Shown in pieces: positions 1-7,961 of a DNA stretch of 46,043 bases (positions within the stretch are counted from its first letter, which is position 1; each line of letters begins with the position of its first letter). The translations under genes were made by a program, and so were the position numbers. The stretch comes from Deltaproteobacteria bacterium. Its GTDB lineage: Bacteria > Desulfobacterota > Syntrophia > Syntrophales > UBA2210. The notes beneath the pieces are model-generated. The model worked only from the letters and a program-made list of their open reading frames with translations. It had not been told where the DNA came from and did not search any database. The stretch lies in the NCBI GenBank assembly GCA_026388515.1, contig JAPLJO010000028.1:1-46043 (forward strand). The letters are read 5' to 3'.

Positions 1-1
1 A

Positions 2-1576
2 TCAAAAACCTTCAGTCCCTTTCTTCTCCACGGAGTAACGGGAAGCGGAAAAACGGAGGTCTATCTCAAGGCAATCGAGGAGGTGCTTGCGCACGGAGGA
101 AGCGCCCTCATGCTCGTTCCTGAAATCGGGCTCACCCCGCAGCTTCTCTCCCGCGTGACGGAACGGTTCGACGAACACCTCATCGCCGTCATCCACAGCG
201 GCATCGGCCGCGGCGCCCGGTACGACGAATGGCGGCGCACCCGGAAGGGGGATGCCCGCATCATCATCGGCGCGCGTTCCGCCGTATTCGCACCGGCAAG
301 AAACCTGCGGCTTATCATTGTGGATGAAGAACACGATCATTCCTACAAACAGGAAGAGCGCCTTGTCTACAATGCCCGCGATCTCGCCGTTGTCCGGGGG
401 GAAAAGTCCGGCGCCACGGTGATTCTCGGCTCTGCCACACCTGGAATACAAACCTACTTCCACACCACGACGGGGCAGTATGCCTACCTTCCCCTCACGA
501 AGCGCGTGGAGGACCGGCCGCTGCCCCGCATCGAAATCATCGACATGAAGGACCAGCGAACCGCACGCGGGCAGGTGCCCGTCATTTCCGCACGGCTCCA
601 GCGGGCAATCAAAGAAACACTCGAAGCGGGCAGGCAGACACTTCTCTTTCTCAACAGAAGGGGGTTCAATACCTTTCTTTACTGCGCCGACTGCGGGTAT
701 GTTTTCAGGTGCCTCAACTGCTCCGTCTCAATGACCCACCACCGTGAGGACGGCACGCTCAGGTGTCACTACTGCGATTATTCGGTGAAGGCGCCCTCCC
801 GGTGTGCTACCTGCGGTGGAAACAAAGTGCGTTTTTACGGGACGGGGACGGAAAAGCTGAAGGAAGAAATCACCACTCTCTTTCCCGCGGCGCGGGTGGA
901 ACGGATGGACAGCGACTCCACGGTCAGGCAGGGCTCCCACGAGCGGATTCTGCGCGCACTCGACCGTGGAGAGATTGATATTCTCATCGGCACCCAGATG
1001 ATCACCAAGGGCCATGACTATCCCAACGTAACGCTTGTCGGCGTCGTCTCCGCCGATATCTCCCTCAATATCCCCGATTTCAGGGCCGCAGAGCGCACGT
1101 TCCAGCTTCTCACGCAGGTATCCGGGAGGGGAGGAAGGGGAGACCATCCGGGCAGGGTGGTGATACAGACACTCAATCCCGGGCATTACGCCGTCACGAG
1201 GGCGCGGGAGCATGACTACCGGGGCTTTTACGATGACGAAATCATCCTCAGGAAGGAACTCGGGTATCCCCCTTTCAGCAGGATCGTCGGCTTCAGGATA
1301 TCCGGGACCGGCAGGGATGCGGTGGAGCGCACCGCCAGAGAACTGGGCGAGATCGCCCGCGAGTGCTGCCGGAATGAGCACGATCCTCCCAGGATTGACG
1401 TCATGGGCCCGTCGGAGGCACCCATCGCAAAGATCAAGGGGCGGTACCGCTGGCACATGCTTCTCAAGGGAAAAGAACTGAAACCGCTCCACGGAGTCAC
1501 CAGGACCATCATGTCCCGGACGAAAAGAGACGGCGTTGAAATCAAGGTAGATGTCGATCCCGTGAGCTTCATGTAA
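2..1576 (+). CDS. priA: Primosomal protein N' (replication restart helicase PriA), 3' part
   Basis: PriA is the 3'-5' superfamily 2 helicase that recognises stalled forks and reloads the replisome. The reading frame is open from base 2, so the 5' part of the gene (DNA-binding domain) lies outside the window. The visible 524 residues begin just before the Walker A motif (GVTGSGKTEVY), followed by the DEEHD box (Walker B, about residues 106-110). The paired zinc-binding cysteines, CADC...CLNC and CHYC...CATC, lie in the middle and are specific to PriA. The helicase motif with QVSGRGGRG and the C-terminal domain complete the protein. The stop at 1574-1576 is followed closely by a promoter for the next gene. 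Identification is very secure; only the missing N-terminus limits the annotation. Confidence 0.97.
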   Translation, partial: SKTFSPFLLHGVTGSGKTEVYLKAIEEVLAHGGSALMLVPEIGLTPQLLSRVTERFDEHLIAVIHSGIGRGARYDEWRRTRKGDARIIIGARSAVFAPARNLRLIIVDEEHDHSYKQEERLVYNARDLAVVRGEKSGATVILGSATPGIQTYFHTTTGQYAYLPLTKRVEDRPLPRIEIIDMKDQRTARGQVPVISARLQRAIKETLEAGRQTLLFLNRRGFNTFLYCADCGYVFRCLNCSVSMTHHREDGTLRCHYCDYSVKAPSRCATCGGNKVRFYGTGTEKLKEEITTLFPAARVERMDSDSTVRQGSHERILRALDRGEIDILIGTQMITKGHDYPNVTLVGVVSADISLNIPDFRAAERTFQLLTQVSGRGGRGDHPGRVVIQTLNPGHYAVTRAREHDYRGFYDDEIILRKELGYPPFSRIVGFRISGTGRDAVERTARELGEIARECCRNEHDPPRIDVMGPSEAPIAKIKGRYRWHMLLKGKELKPLHGVTRTIMSRTKRDGVEIKVDVDPVSFM

Positions 1577-1611
1577 TGCCGGGGTCTCGTCGACCTTCGG
1601 CATTTTCTCCG

Positions 1612-1640
1612 TTGACACCCCCCGGCCATTCCCCTATACT
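1612..1640 (+). promoter_or_regulatory. Near-consensus sigma-70 promoter
   Basis: TTGACA at 1612-1617 is separated by 17 bases from TATACT at 1635-1640. This predicts a transcript start near 1647, only a few bases before the first in-frame ATG (1651) of the next gene, so the mRNA would have almost no leader. It also rules out the longer upstream reading that starts inside the end of priA. Confidence 0.75.
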
Positions 1641-1650
1641 CGCCCGAAAA

Positions 1651-2625
1651 ATGCGTGCTGCCGTAATGGAAACACAATCAACCGACACGAATACCAGCGA
1701 GCTTACCTACATCCACGAACTTGTCTATGAGCTTCGCGTGGGTGACGTGATGGCAGTGAACGTCGTCACCGTTTCGCCTGCGGTGACCATGGCCGAACTC
1801 AAGGAGATCCTTCGCGAGAAGCGCATTTCCGGGGCGCCCGTCGTTGACAACGGCGCTCTTGTGGGCATCATCAGCCTCGAAGACCTCATCAAGGCCATGG
1901 CAGCCCATCGGCAGGGCGACACCGTGGGGAGCCTGATGAGCAGATCCGTAGTCACCGTCCGCGCCGATGAGCCGGCGGTCCAGGCGGTGAATCTCTTTGC
2001 GCAGCACGGGTTCCGCCGCATCCCCGTGGTGAACCAGGACGGCGCCCTCGTGGGCATTCTCACAGGCGGCGACATCACGCGGGGTCTGCTGAAGAGCCTG
2101 AGCCAGCGATACAAGGTAGAAGAGCTGCGCCATTACCGTGCCAGCCATATCTTTGAAGATATCGAATCCGACAAAACAAGCCTCATCCTGCGTTACCAGG
2201 TGGCCGTGAACGACTTTGACAGGGGGGGGCGGGCATCGAGCAAGCTCAAGCGTGCCCTGGAGCGCCTTGGCGCCGATCCGGGCATTCTGCGCCGCATCGC
2301 CATCGCGGCCTACGAGGCTGAAATGAACCTGGTGATTCACACGACTCACGGGGGGGAACTCCGCGCCGAGATAAGTCCCCGGCGAATCGTCATCATTACG
2401 CGAGACGAGGGTCCTGGAATCGAAGATACCGAGGCTGCATTCAAGCCCGGGTTCAGTACGGCCGCGGACTGGGTGCGCGAACTGGGATTCGGCGCCGGCA
2501 TGGGCCTCGCCAACATCAAAAACTACAGCGATCGTGTGCATCTTGTTTCACAGCCGGGGAAGGGAACAATCCTCGCCGCCGTGTTCGAACTGCAGAAGGG
2601 TACACCGGAAGAGAAGAACCCGTAA
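1651..2625 (+). CDS. CBS-domain protein fused to an anti-sigma-factor-type ATPase (HATPase) domain
   Basis: About 324 residues. Two CBS motifs occupy the N-terminal half (DVMAVNVVTVSPAVTM and SLMSRSVVTVRADEP, each followed by a G-[IL]-[IL]-[ST] strand). They form a Bateman module that normally binds adenine nucleotides. The C-terminal third is a GHKL ATPase of the SpoIIAB/RsbW type: N-box EAEMNLVIH, G1 box DEGPGIED, G2 box GFGAGMGLANIKNYSD. Such proteins usually phosphorylate a partner anti-anti-sigma (STAS) protein or act as switch kinases, and here an energy-sensing input is inferred from the CBS pair. No STAS partner is visible in the window. The start is uncertain: ATG 1651 is nearly leaderless relative to the promoter, ATG 1666 leaves a short leader, and neither has a Shine-Dalgarno sequence. 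Confidence 0.85.
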   Translation: MRAAVMETQSTDTNTSELTYIHELVYELRVGDVMAVNVVTVSPAVTMAELKEILREKRISGAPVVDNGALVGIISLEDLIKAMAAHRQGDTVGSLMSRSVVTVRADEPAVQAVNLFAQHGFRRIPVVNQDGALVGILTGGDITRGLLKSLSQRYKVEELRHYRASHIFEDIESDKTSLILRYQVAVNDFDRGGRASSKLKRALERLGADPGILRRIAIAAYEAEMNLVIHTTHGGELRAEISPRRIVIITRDEGPGIEDTEAAFKPGFSTAADWVRELGFGAGMGLANIKNYSDRVHLVSQPGKGTILAAVFELQKGTPEEKNP

Positions 2626-2690
2626 CGGTCCCTGTATGCATATGAACCGGCGAGTTTATGAGCCTGAGTCTTAACCTGCTCCGTCAGCCT

Positions 2691-2723
2691 GTTCCCCGCC
2701 ATGAACAGTGCATGGCGGGGAAC
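2691..2723. terminator. Perfect 13-bp inverted repeat between convergent genes
   Basis: GTTCCCCGCCATG (2691-2703) and its exact reverse complement (2711-2723) flank a 7-base loop. It sits between the ends of two convergent genes and would form a very stable hairpin in either transcript. No U-tract follows on either side, so it is an atypical intrinsic terminator. A 3'-end stabilising hairpin or a protein-binding palindrome are alternatives. Confidence 0.55.
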
Positions 2724-2743
2724 GCACAAACGGGTGTGGCGGA

Positions 2744-3001
2744 TTACGATGAGGTAATCACGCCATTCGCATCAATCGTATAAGTCAGGGTACCTTTCGA
2801 ATGGGCGGCTGATAAGTTGAGCGCACCTATGGAGCCGTCGGCGATCGTCAGCGTCACATTATCCGTCGGCCTGAATCCGCTTACTGTCAGCAGCGCCTCC
2901 GTCACCGTTCCTTCGGGACTTTCCGCAAAGTAGGCCTGTGCGGCACTGTAGGCATTCTTAATGTCTGCATTGGCCGACTTCCCGAATGGAATGTCAGCCA
3001 C
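2744..3001 (-). CDS. Type IV pilin-like fragment lacking the N-terminal helix
   Basis: This 85-residue product resembles the C-terminal globular part of a PilA-type pilin: the ADIKNAYSAAQAYF stretch is typical of the region just after the N-terminal helix, followed by a short beta-rich tail. The prepilin leader and hydrophobic assembly helix (FTLIELMIVVAIIG-like) are absent. The preceding stop codon belongs to the deacetylase gene only two bases upstream, so there is no room for them. The start would be GTG at 3001 with no convincing ribosome site, so translation would depend on coupling to the upstream gene. It is either a pilin remnant joined here by recombination or a soluble pilin-domain protein; a remnant is more likely. 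Confidence 0.55.
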   Translation of the reverse strand: MADIPFGKSANADIKNAYSAAQAYFAESPEGTVTEALLTVSGFRPTDNVTLTIADGSIGALNLSAAHSKGTLTYTIDANGVITSS

Positions 3002-3003
3002 GC

Positions 3004-3711
3004 TTATTTTGCGAGGGCGTGTGTGAGATTCACGAAGGTGAAGTGCTTTTTTCTAAGGGCATCAACGATGCCGGGAAGTGCCCTGCCGGTGGCATATCCC
3101 CTGCCGTTGATATGAAATATGAGAATGCTCCCCGGTTTTGTCTTTGAGAGCACCCACAAGGTGAGCTCCTCCGGTGTGAGATCCCTGTTGTCGTCGCCTG
3201 CCGCGAAGCTCCAGTGCACCACTTCATATCCGAGGTCCTCAACGACCCTGAGCGATCTCGCGTCGAAGTTGCCCCCGGGAAACCTGAAATAATGCGGTGT
3301 CCGTTTGATAATATCCTGAATCAGCCCTTCATTGTCCTTCACTTCCCGCATAATCTCCGTATCGTTCAGACGTTCCATATGCAGTTCATGGTTCATGGAA
3401 TGATTCTCGATTTCGACAAAGTCATATCCCGCGAGTTCCGCCAGACGCACTTTGTTTCGCCGGGCGAATTTCCCCCCGACAAAGACCGTGAAGGGTATTT
3501 TTTCCCTCAACAGGTATGAGAGGATTGACTCGTCGAAATACGAGGGGGTTTTCGTCTCGCATGCATCAAAGGTAAGTGCCACGATTCTTCCAGGCAAGGC
3601 AAGACGGGTGACGACCTCTGCTGAGACCGGCGGCGAAGAGACAATGATACACGCAAGGAGGATGAGCACCGGCATTACGAATACCCGCCGCCCACACTTC
3701 CGGATCATCAC
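3004..3711 (-). CDS. Secreted polysaccharide deacetylase family protein
   Basis: A NodB-homology metal-dependent deacetylase of 235 residues, acting on N- or O-acetyl groups of cell-wall or exopolysaccharide sugars outside the cytoplasm. A hydrophobic signal segment runs from about residue 10 to 31 (FVMPVLILLACIIVSSPPVSA). The motifs are present in order: TFDACET (motif 1, catalytic-base Asp; the usual second metal-binding Asp is replaced by Ala), HSMNH (motif 2, metal histidines), RFPGGNFD (motif 3), VVHWSFAAGD (motif 4) and ILIFHI (motif 5, catalytic His). The start is GTG at 3711 with GGGAGG ten bases upstream; the ATG immediately after it is an alternative. It sits 29 bases after the TRL-like lipoprotein gene and probably shares its transcript. 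The Asp-to-Ala change in motif 1 occurs in known subfamilies and does not by itself imply inactivity. Confidence 0.88.
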   Translation of the reverse strand: MMIRKCGRRVFVMPVLILLACIIVSSPPVSAEVVTRLALPGRIVALTFDACETKTPSYFDESILSYLLREKIPFTVFVGGKFARRNKVRLAELAGYDFVEIENHSMNHELHMERLNDTEIMREVKDNEGLIQDIIKRTPHYFRFPGGNFDARSLRVVEDLGYEVVHWSFAAGDDNRDLTPEELTLWVLSKTKPGSILIFHINGRGYATGRALPGIVDALRKKHFTFVNLTHALAK

Positions 3712-3740
3712 AGGTCACGAACCTCCCGGCGCGGTTACAA

Positions 3741-4058
3741 TCATTCCCCGTACACCACCGTGGTGAATTTTCCGTACACACCGAAAAGCACGCTTTGTAC
3801 TTCCGTATCGACGTGGTGAATTCTGGTGATACCGCCATTCGTCATAGCGGTTGAGAGGCTGCAGTCGCCCACCACGACAAGCCACACAAACATCTCCGCG
3901 GATGCCTTACCCACCTTTGCCTGTCCGTCGGCGTTCACCTGCATATCCAGTGTTGGCATGGGAGTTTTTACATTCATGTACACGCCGCCGCACCCGGACA
4001 TCAGCACGAGGACTGCCGCACCCAGCAATAGAACACTCTTCAACGTACCCGTTTTCAT
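3741..4058 (-). CDS. TRL-like family lipoprotein
   Basis: A small lipoprotein of 105 residues. A hydrophobic signal ends in a lipobox (LMSGC, lipidated Cys 23). The remainder has the hallmarks of the TRL-like family: a KVGKASAE stretch, the GDCSLSTAMTNGGITRIHHVD segment and the C-terminal GVYGKFTTVVYGE. Family function is unknown; the proteins are predicted to sit in the outer membrane or periplasm. The start at 4058 is chosen because GGAGGTGAT lies just upstream and because the signal peptide begins there; an in-frame extension to 4145 would overlap the PilZ gene and spoil the signal peptide. The gene is 25 bases downstream of the PilZ gene and likely co-transcribed. Confidence 0.85.
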   Translation of the reverse strand: MKTGTLKSVLLLGAAVLVLMSGCGGVYMNVKTPMPTLDMQVNADGQAKVGKASAEMFVWLVVVGDCSLSTAMTNGGITRIHHVDTEVQSVLFGVYGKFTTVVYGE

Positions 4059-4083
4059 TGTATCACCTCCCGTCGGCGCACGC

Positions 4084-4593
4084 TCATGACATGTAAAACG
4101 CGAGATCGGGATCCCGTTCGTCGATGTGCTTGGTAAATTCCACACCGACGATATCGTTGAATACCCGTCTCACGATGGCGTTCTTTTCGACGGAACTTCT
4201 CTTGGCGTTATCCAGCCTGAAGTTCAGCTTGAGGACATCCCCCACCATGAGTCTCGCAGGACCATTCGTCTTGAATCCGAGGCCTGATTTCGACATATCT
4301 TGTATGGTTATTCTTGCCATGCCGCCGGCAATCCCGATGCCGCCCGCCTTTTCAACTATGTTGTATGTCCCCTGAAGGGAGATCCCTTTTCTATAGTGTC
4401 TCCGCAGGTTGACGAGGACGCTATACCGGCGCTGGCACTTCTGACATTCAATGAGGATGCGTTTCATGTCCCCCAACCGGTAGAGCGACTCGTCGATCTT
4501 ATGGAACATGCCGCACTTGTCGCAGACGAGGATCGCCTCATTATTCTTGTTCAGAAGAACCGTTTTTTCAATCAGGCCGCCGTTTTCTACCAT
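4084..4593 (-). CDS. PilZ-domain protein with an N-terminal zinc-ribbon-like segment
   Basis: 169 residues. The C-terminal half is a PilZ domain, the common receptor for cyclic di-GMP: an arginine cluster RRHYRKG (about residues 64-70) followed by DMSKSGLGF (the D-x-S-x-x-G motif), which together form the ligand site. The N-terminal half carries two CxxC pairs (CDKC and CQKC, about 26 residues apart), which suggests a bound zinc. A role in c-di-GMP-controlled surface or motility functions is inferred from the family. Neighbours on both sides encode exported lipoproteins and a polysaccharide deacetylase, compatible with control of envelope or exopolysaccharide functions, but no partner is proven. 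Confidence 0.88.
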   Translation of the reverse strand: MVENGGLIEKTVLLNKNNEAILVCDKCGMFHKIDESLYRLGDMKRILIECQKCQRRYSVLVNLRRHYRKGISLQGTYNIVEKAGGIGIAGGMARITIQDMSKSGLGFKTNGPARLMVGDVLKLNFRLDNAKRSSVEKNAIVRRVFNDIVGVEFTKHIDERDPDLAFYMS

Positions 4594-4676
4594 TGTCGCA
4601 TCTTTCCGTATTCATCACACGTCGCGGGCCGGGATATCAGAGCCGACCGCTCGTTATGACGCCCGCGCGCGGGACA

Positions 4677-5783
4677 TTATTCGAACCCCATCACTTCATA
4701 GAGGCATTCGCCGGAAATGTCGTCGGTGATGCCGTCGTACTCGATGGTCCCCTCATAGTCGGCGATCACGCGGAAGTAGGTGGGTTTGAATACAAAGGTG
4801 CGGGCCGCCCACTGGGCAACAGGGTTGAGGTCGGACATGGTGAGAAGGTCCACGTTTTCAACGACTGCCTTCAGTGTGATGTCAATGTGGGCCTTCGTGC
4901 CGCCGTTCTCAAAATCAACGGTGATTTTGGAGGGATAGTGCCGCCCGAGTACGGGGTCGGTCACGAAATTCTCCTGCCGGATGGTGGGGCTTCCGGTCCC
5001 GACAATCATCGTATCACCCTTCGCGATGTAGAGAGGGCGCGATTCAATCGAAGAATTATAGTAATCGACGTCGGCATAGACAATCGTGTAGTCGCCGGCG
5101 ATGATCCTTCCCCACACCCACCGCCGCGTGATTTCATAGAGCGGTCTGCGACCCCAGTTGTGATCGGCGTACCCCGTGCCGGTGACCTCCCGGGACACAC
5201 CGTCCCGCGTGATGGTTCCCGTGATTCTGTTCTTCGCCTGGTGAATGGTCCAGAAGAAATCCAGCGCGGACTCATTGACTCCGTCATCCCCCTTCGGCAT
5301 CCAGCCCGGGGCAAGGGTGCTGAGAGTGAGATCGGCTTCCAGGCCGTCGATTTTCCAGTAGACACGGTATGTGGTGTCGTTCAATCTGCGGAGGAAACCG
5401 GCGGAACTTCTTATGCCGGCATCATCAAGGGATGATGTTATCTCCTCCGCCTCCAGGGTGACAAGACGTGTTTCTTTCGACCAGTCCGGTCCATAGAGAG
5501 AAAGCATGGCGCCCGGTTTCCCGGTGGTGAAGCTCGGGTCGAGGAAGACGCCCACGAAGGTATCGCCGTTATCGAGATGACCGTCGAAATACCACCACTC
5601 GAAAGGCCGGGGGCCCTCAATGACATGGCGTGCACGGTCCTGCGCCGGCGGCGGACTGGTTCCCCAGTCGAGGTAACGATCCGTGGTGCCCACTATTTCC
5701 GTGGGGCGTTCGAGGTGCGTGCAGGCCGCCATTACAAGTACCGCACACAGCAACCACGCATATTTCCCGAGTGCATTTTTCAT
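4677..5783 (-). CDS. CrtC/AttH-like lipocalin-fold lipoprotein
   Basis: 368 residues with a lipoprotein signal (VLVMAAC, Cys 21). The mature part matches the double-lipocalin family that includes hydroxyneurosporene synthase CrtC, AttH and fungal Diels-Alderase-like proteins. Diagnostic are EWWYFDGHLDNGD near the N-terminus and GTGYADHNWG in the middle. CrtC proteins hydrate carotenoids, but most bacterial relatives have no assigned substrate and no carotenoid gene lies nearby, so only a small-hydrophobic-ligand binding or hydratase role can be suggested. The ATG at 5783 is preceded by a purine-rich site (GGGACGGGA). It follows the cobalamin adenosyltransferase by 63 bases; whether it belongs to the same transcript is unclear. 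Confidence 0.83.
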   Translation of the reverse strand: MKNALGKYAWLLCAVLVMAACTHLERPTEIVGTTDRYLDWGTSPPPAQDRARHVIEGPRPFEWWYFDGHLDNGDTFVGVFLDPSFTTGKPGAMLSLYGPDWSKETRLVTLEAEEITSSLDDAGIRSSAGFLRRLNDTTYRVYWKIDGLEADLTLSTLAPGWMPKGDDGVNESALDFFWTIHQAKNRITGTITRDGVSREVTGTGYADHNWGRRPLYEITRRWVWGRIIAGDYTIVYADVDYYNSSIESRPLYIAKGDTMIVGTGSPTIRQENFVTDPVLGRHYPSKITVDFENGGTKAHIDITLKAVVENVDLLTMSDLNPVAQWAARTFVFKPTYFRVIADYEGTIEYDGITDDISGECLYEVMGFE

Positions 5784-5846
5784 CGTTCCCGTCCCCCTTT
5801 GAAAGCCTTCTCAGTATCAGACCGTCCCCTGCTCCGTACGACCCCG

Positions 5847-6401
5847 TCAGTATTCGATCCCCGCCCTGTCCTTGATACCCGCCGCATAGTGGTGCTTGAC
5901 CTCTCCGACTTCGCTCACCGTATCGGCAAGGGCGCATATCTCCTCCGGTGCATACCGCCCGGTGAGAATGAGGTGAAGGGCCGGCGGTTTTCCCCTGATC
6001 ATGTCCGCCACGTCCTTCGGGTCAACAAGTTCGAAATCGCAGGCCACGTTGATTTCATCGAGTATCACCATATCATATTCGCCGGATGCAATCACTTCTT
6101 TCGCAAAGGCGAGCCCCCTCCGGGCAAGTTCGATATCAACCGGTGCGGGATTGTCTCTCATGACGAAACTGTCGAGACCGAAAAGGTGCGCGGCAAACCC
6201 CGGAAGGTATTTCTCGGCCGCCATGACTTCCCCGTATTTTCTTCCCTTCATGAATTGTATCATGCACACCCGCAGCCCGTGACCGATGGCCCTGAGGGCC
6301 TGCCCGAGGGCGGCCGTGGTTTTCCCCTTGCCGTTTCCGGTAAGGACAATCACCAGCCCTTTTTCATATTTTCCGGCAATTTCATCAGTTTGTGTGGTCA
6401 T
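5847..6401 (-). CDS. cobO: Cob(I)alamin / cob(I)yrinic acid a,c-diamide adenosyltransferase
   Basis: This cytoplasmic enzyme (CobA/CobO/BtuR family, 184 residues) transfers the 5'-deoxyadenosyl group of ATP to Co(I) of corrinoids, making adenosylcobalamin. The P-loop GNGKGKTTAA lies at about residues 23-32, and MIQFMKG and the VILDEIN segment follow as in the family. The start at 6401 is supported by AAGGAG eight bases upstream, better than the slightly longer in-frame start at 6422. It is the last gene of the mutase cluster, so it likely supplies or repairs the cofactor of the adenosylcobalamin-dependent mutase encoded just upstream. Confidence 0.93.
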   Translation of the reverse strand: MTTQTDEIAGKYEKGLVIVLTGNGKGKTTAALGQALRAIGHGLRVCMIQFMKGRKYGEVMAAEKYLPGFAAHLFGLDSFVMRDNPAPVDIELARRGLAFAKEVIASGEYDMVILDEINVACDFELVDPKDVADMIRGKPPALHLILTGRYAPEEICALADTVSEVGEVKHHYAAGIKDRAGIEY

Positions 6402-6537
6402 TGGCGGGGCTCCTTCCCTCATTGCCGCGGACGCCTTTCCCGCTGCAACTCCTGTCCATGTCCCCGGGGATGCCGCCCCGAAAATCCACGTGCCGCCGGC
6501 AGGGCATACGCCTCATGCCTTTTCAGAGACCGGGCGG

Positions 6538-7530
6538 CTACCGCAAGTACTTATTCGCTATTTCCTCGGCGCAGGTGTAGGGATCGGATTCTTTCTTGAG
6601 CAGTTTGTCCACCATTCTCTCGATCTCGCCTTCTTTCACCAGCTTTTCCAGAATAGGCGCGAGAATGCACGACCGGAGGGCTTCATTCAATTCAACTAAG
6701 GTCTGGCGTCGTATGCGGTCGCCAAGGAGGTCATTCTTCACGAGATGTTCGTAATGCCCGTCTATCGCCTGTGAGAGTTGTTCCACGTGTTCCCTGAAAA
6801 GGGCTGGCTGGAAGACACTTCCCACGTTCACTATGGGCGGTCGCCACCCGCCGGGGAAGGCTTGCACCATGTCGAGCATGTTCGAAATCTCGGTGTAGAG
6901 TTTCCCAGTGCCGTCACGGTCGGCCTTGTTGATCACGAAAATATCGGCTATCTCGAGTATTCCCGCCTTCAGTGCCTGCACATCGTCGCCCATGCCCGGC
7001 ACCAGCACAACGAGCACCGTGTGGACATGGTTCATGACCTCCACTTCCTGCTGGCCTGTGCCCACCGTCTCGACGAACACAATATCCTTCCCCATGGCGT
7101 CGAGGACATGGATGGCGTCTCCCGCAGCCTTGGAAAGGCCTCCCAGGGCCCCCCGGGTGGCAAGGCTCCGTATGAACACATCGGGGTCTTCGGCATGGCG
7201 CTGCAGTCGTATGCGATCGCCAAGAATGGCGCCGCCCGTAAAGGGACTCGTGGGATCAACAAGAAGCGCCCCTATTGTCTTCTCCCCCGCCCGGTAACGT
7301 GAGATAAGCGCATCAATGAGCGTGCTCTTCCCCGCGCCCGGCGCCCCCGTGAGTCCCAGGACACGCGCTTTCCCGGTGAAGGGGAACAGGTGCTTCATCG
7401 TCGACTTCGCTCCGGGGACATTGTCCTCGATGTCGCGGATGAGCCGCGTGGCGCTCCTGATATCGCCTTTTCTGATTTTATCGGCTTTTTTCATATCACG
7501 TGACATGAAACAGGATAACACCCGTTGCAC
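6538..7530 (-). CDS. meaB: Mutase-associated G3E GTPase MeaB/ArgK
   Basis: A P-loop GTPase of 330 residues that loads adenosylcobalamin into, and protects, B12-dependent acyl-CoA mutases. Visible are the Walker A motif GAPGAGKST (residues 62-70), VDPTSPFTGGAILGDRIR (a MeaB signature), the switch-region segment FVETVGTGQQEVEV and the base-recognition motif NKAD. Start: GTG at 7530 has AGGGGAG about ten bases upstream inside the end of the preceding gene; ATG at 7506 or 7494 are alternatives without a good ribosome site. The gene begins six bases after the B12-binding subunit gene, so the two are translationally linked. Confidence 0.94.
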   Translation of the reverse strand: MQRVLSCFMSRDMKKADKIRKGDIRSATRLIRDIEDNVPGAKSTMKHLFPFTGKARVLGLTGAPGAGKSTLIDALISRYRAGEKTIGALLVDPTSPFTGGAILGDRIRLQRHAEDPDVFIRSLATRGALGGLSKAAGDAIHVLDAMGKDIVFVETVGTGQQEVEVMNHVHTVLVVLVPGMGDDVQALKAGILEIADIFVINKADRDGTGKLYTEISNMLDMVQAFPGGWRPPIVNVGSVFQPALFREHVEQLSQAIDGHYEHLVKNDLLGDRIRRQTLVELNEALRSCILAPILEKLVKEGEIERMVDKLLKKESDPYTCAEEIANKYLR

Positions 7531-7536
7531 GCGGGT

Positions 7537-7941
7537 TCAGCTCCCCTGCGTGACATTCTCCCGTACCCACCGGGCGATCGCTTCAAGCGTCGACCCGGGG
7601 GTGAAGATAGCCTTGATGCCCGCATCATAAAGCATCTGGAAATCCTGCTCGGGAATTATACCCCCGCCGATTACCGTAATGTCATCGGCACCTTTCTCCT
7701 TCAAGAGTTCAACCACCTTCGGGAAAAGATAGCGATGTGCTCCCGAGAGGCAGCTCAATCCAACTACATCGACGTCTTCCTGTATCGCCGAGGCGGCGAT
7801 CTGCTCCGGTGTCTGGTGACATCCCGTGTAAATTACTTCGAACCCCGAATCGCGGAAGTGGCGGGCGAGTATTCTGGCGCCCCGGTCGTGGCCGTCGAGG
7901 CCGGGTTTTGCCACCATGATTCTCAGTTTTCGTTCAGCCAT
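7537..7941 (-). CDS. Acyl-CoA mutase small subunit (B12-binding)
   Basis: A 134-residue stand-alone cobalamin-binding domain. The signature D-x-H-x-x-G is present as DGHDRG (residues 16-21; His 18 is the lower axial ligand of cobalt), followed by GLSCLSGAH and the GGGIIP loop that cradle the nucleotide tail. It pairs with the separately encoded large subunit to form an archaeal/ICM-type two-component mutase. Start ATG 7941 has GGGAGG nine bases upstream; an ATG at 7950 would sit directly against that site. It lies 20 bases downstream of the large-subunit gene. Confidence 0.94.
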   Translation of the reverse strand: MAERKLRIMVAKPGLDGHDRGARILARHFRDSGFEVIYTGCHQTPEQIAASAIQEDVDVVGLSCLSGAHRYLFPKVVELLKEKGADDITVIGGGIIPEQDFQMLYDAGIKAIFTPGSTLEAIARWVRENVTQGS

Positions 7942-7961
7942 GCCGCACATCCTCCCGCTCG

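Noticed and set aside
1576-1650. Longer N-terminus for the CBS-kinase gene
   Set aside because: It would run through the TTGACA-N17-TATACT promoter and begins inside the priA stop region.
5577-6599. Open frame on the plus strand across the CrtC-like, cobO and meaB region
   Set aside because: Crosses two confidently assigned genes and their gap; no domain features.
7495-7506. CACGTG-containing stretch near the meaB start as a second parS
   Set aside because: Flanking bases do not match the parS consensus on either side of the core.
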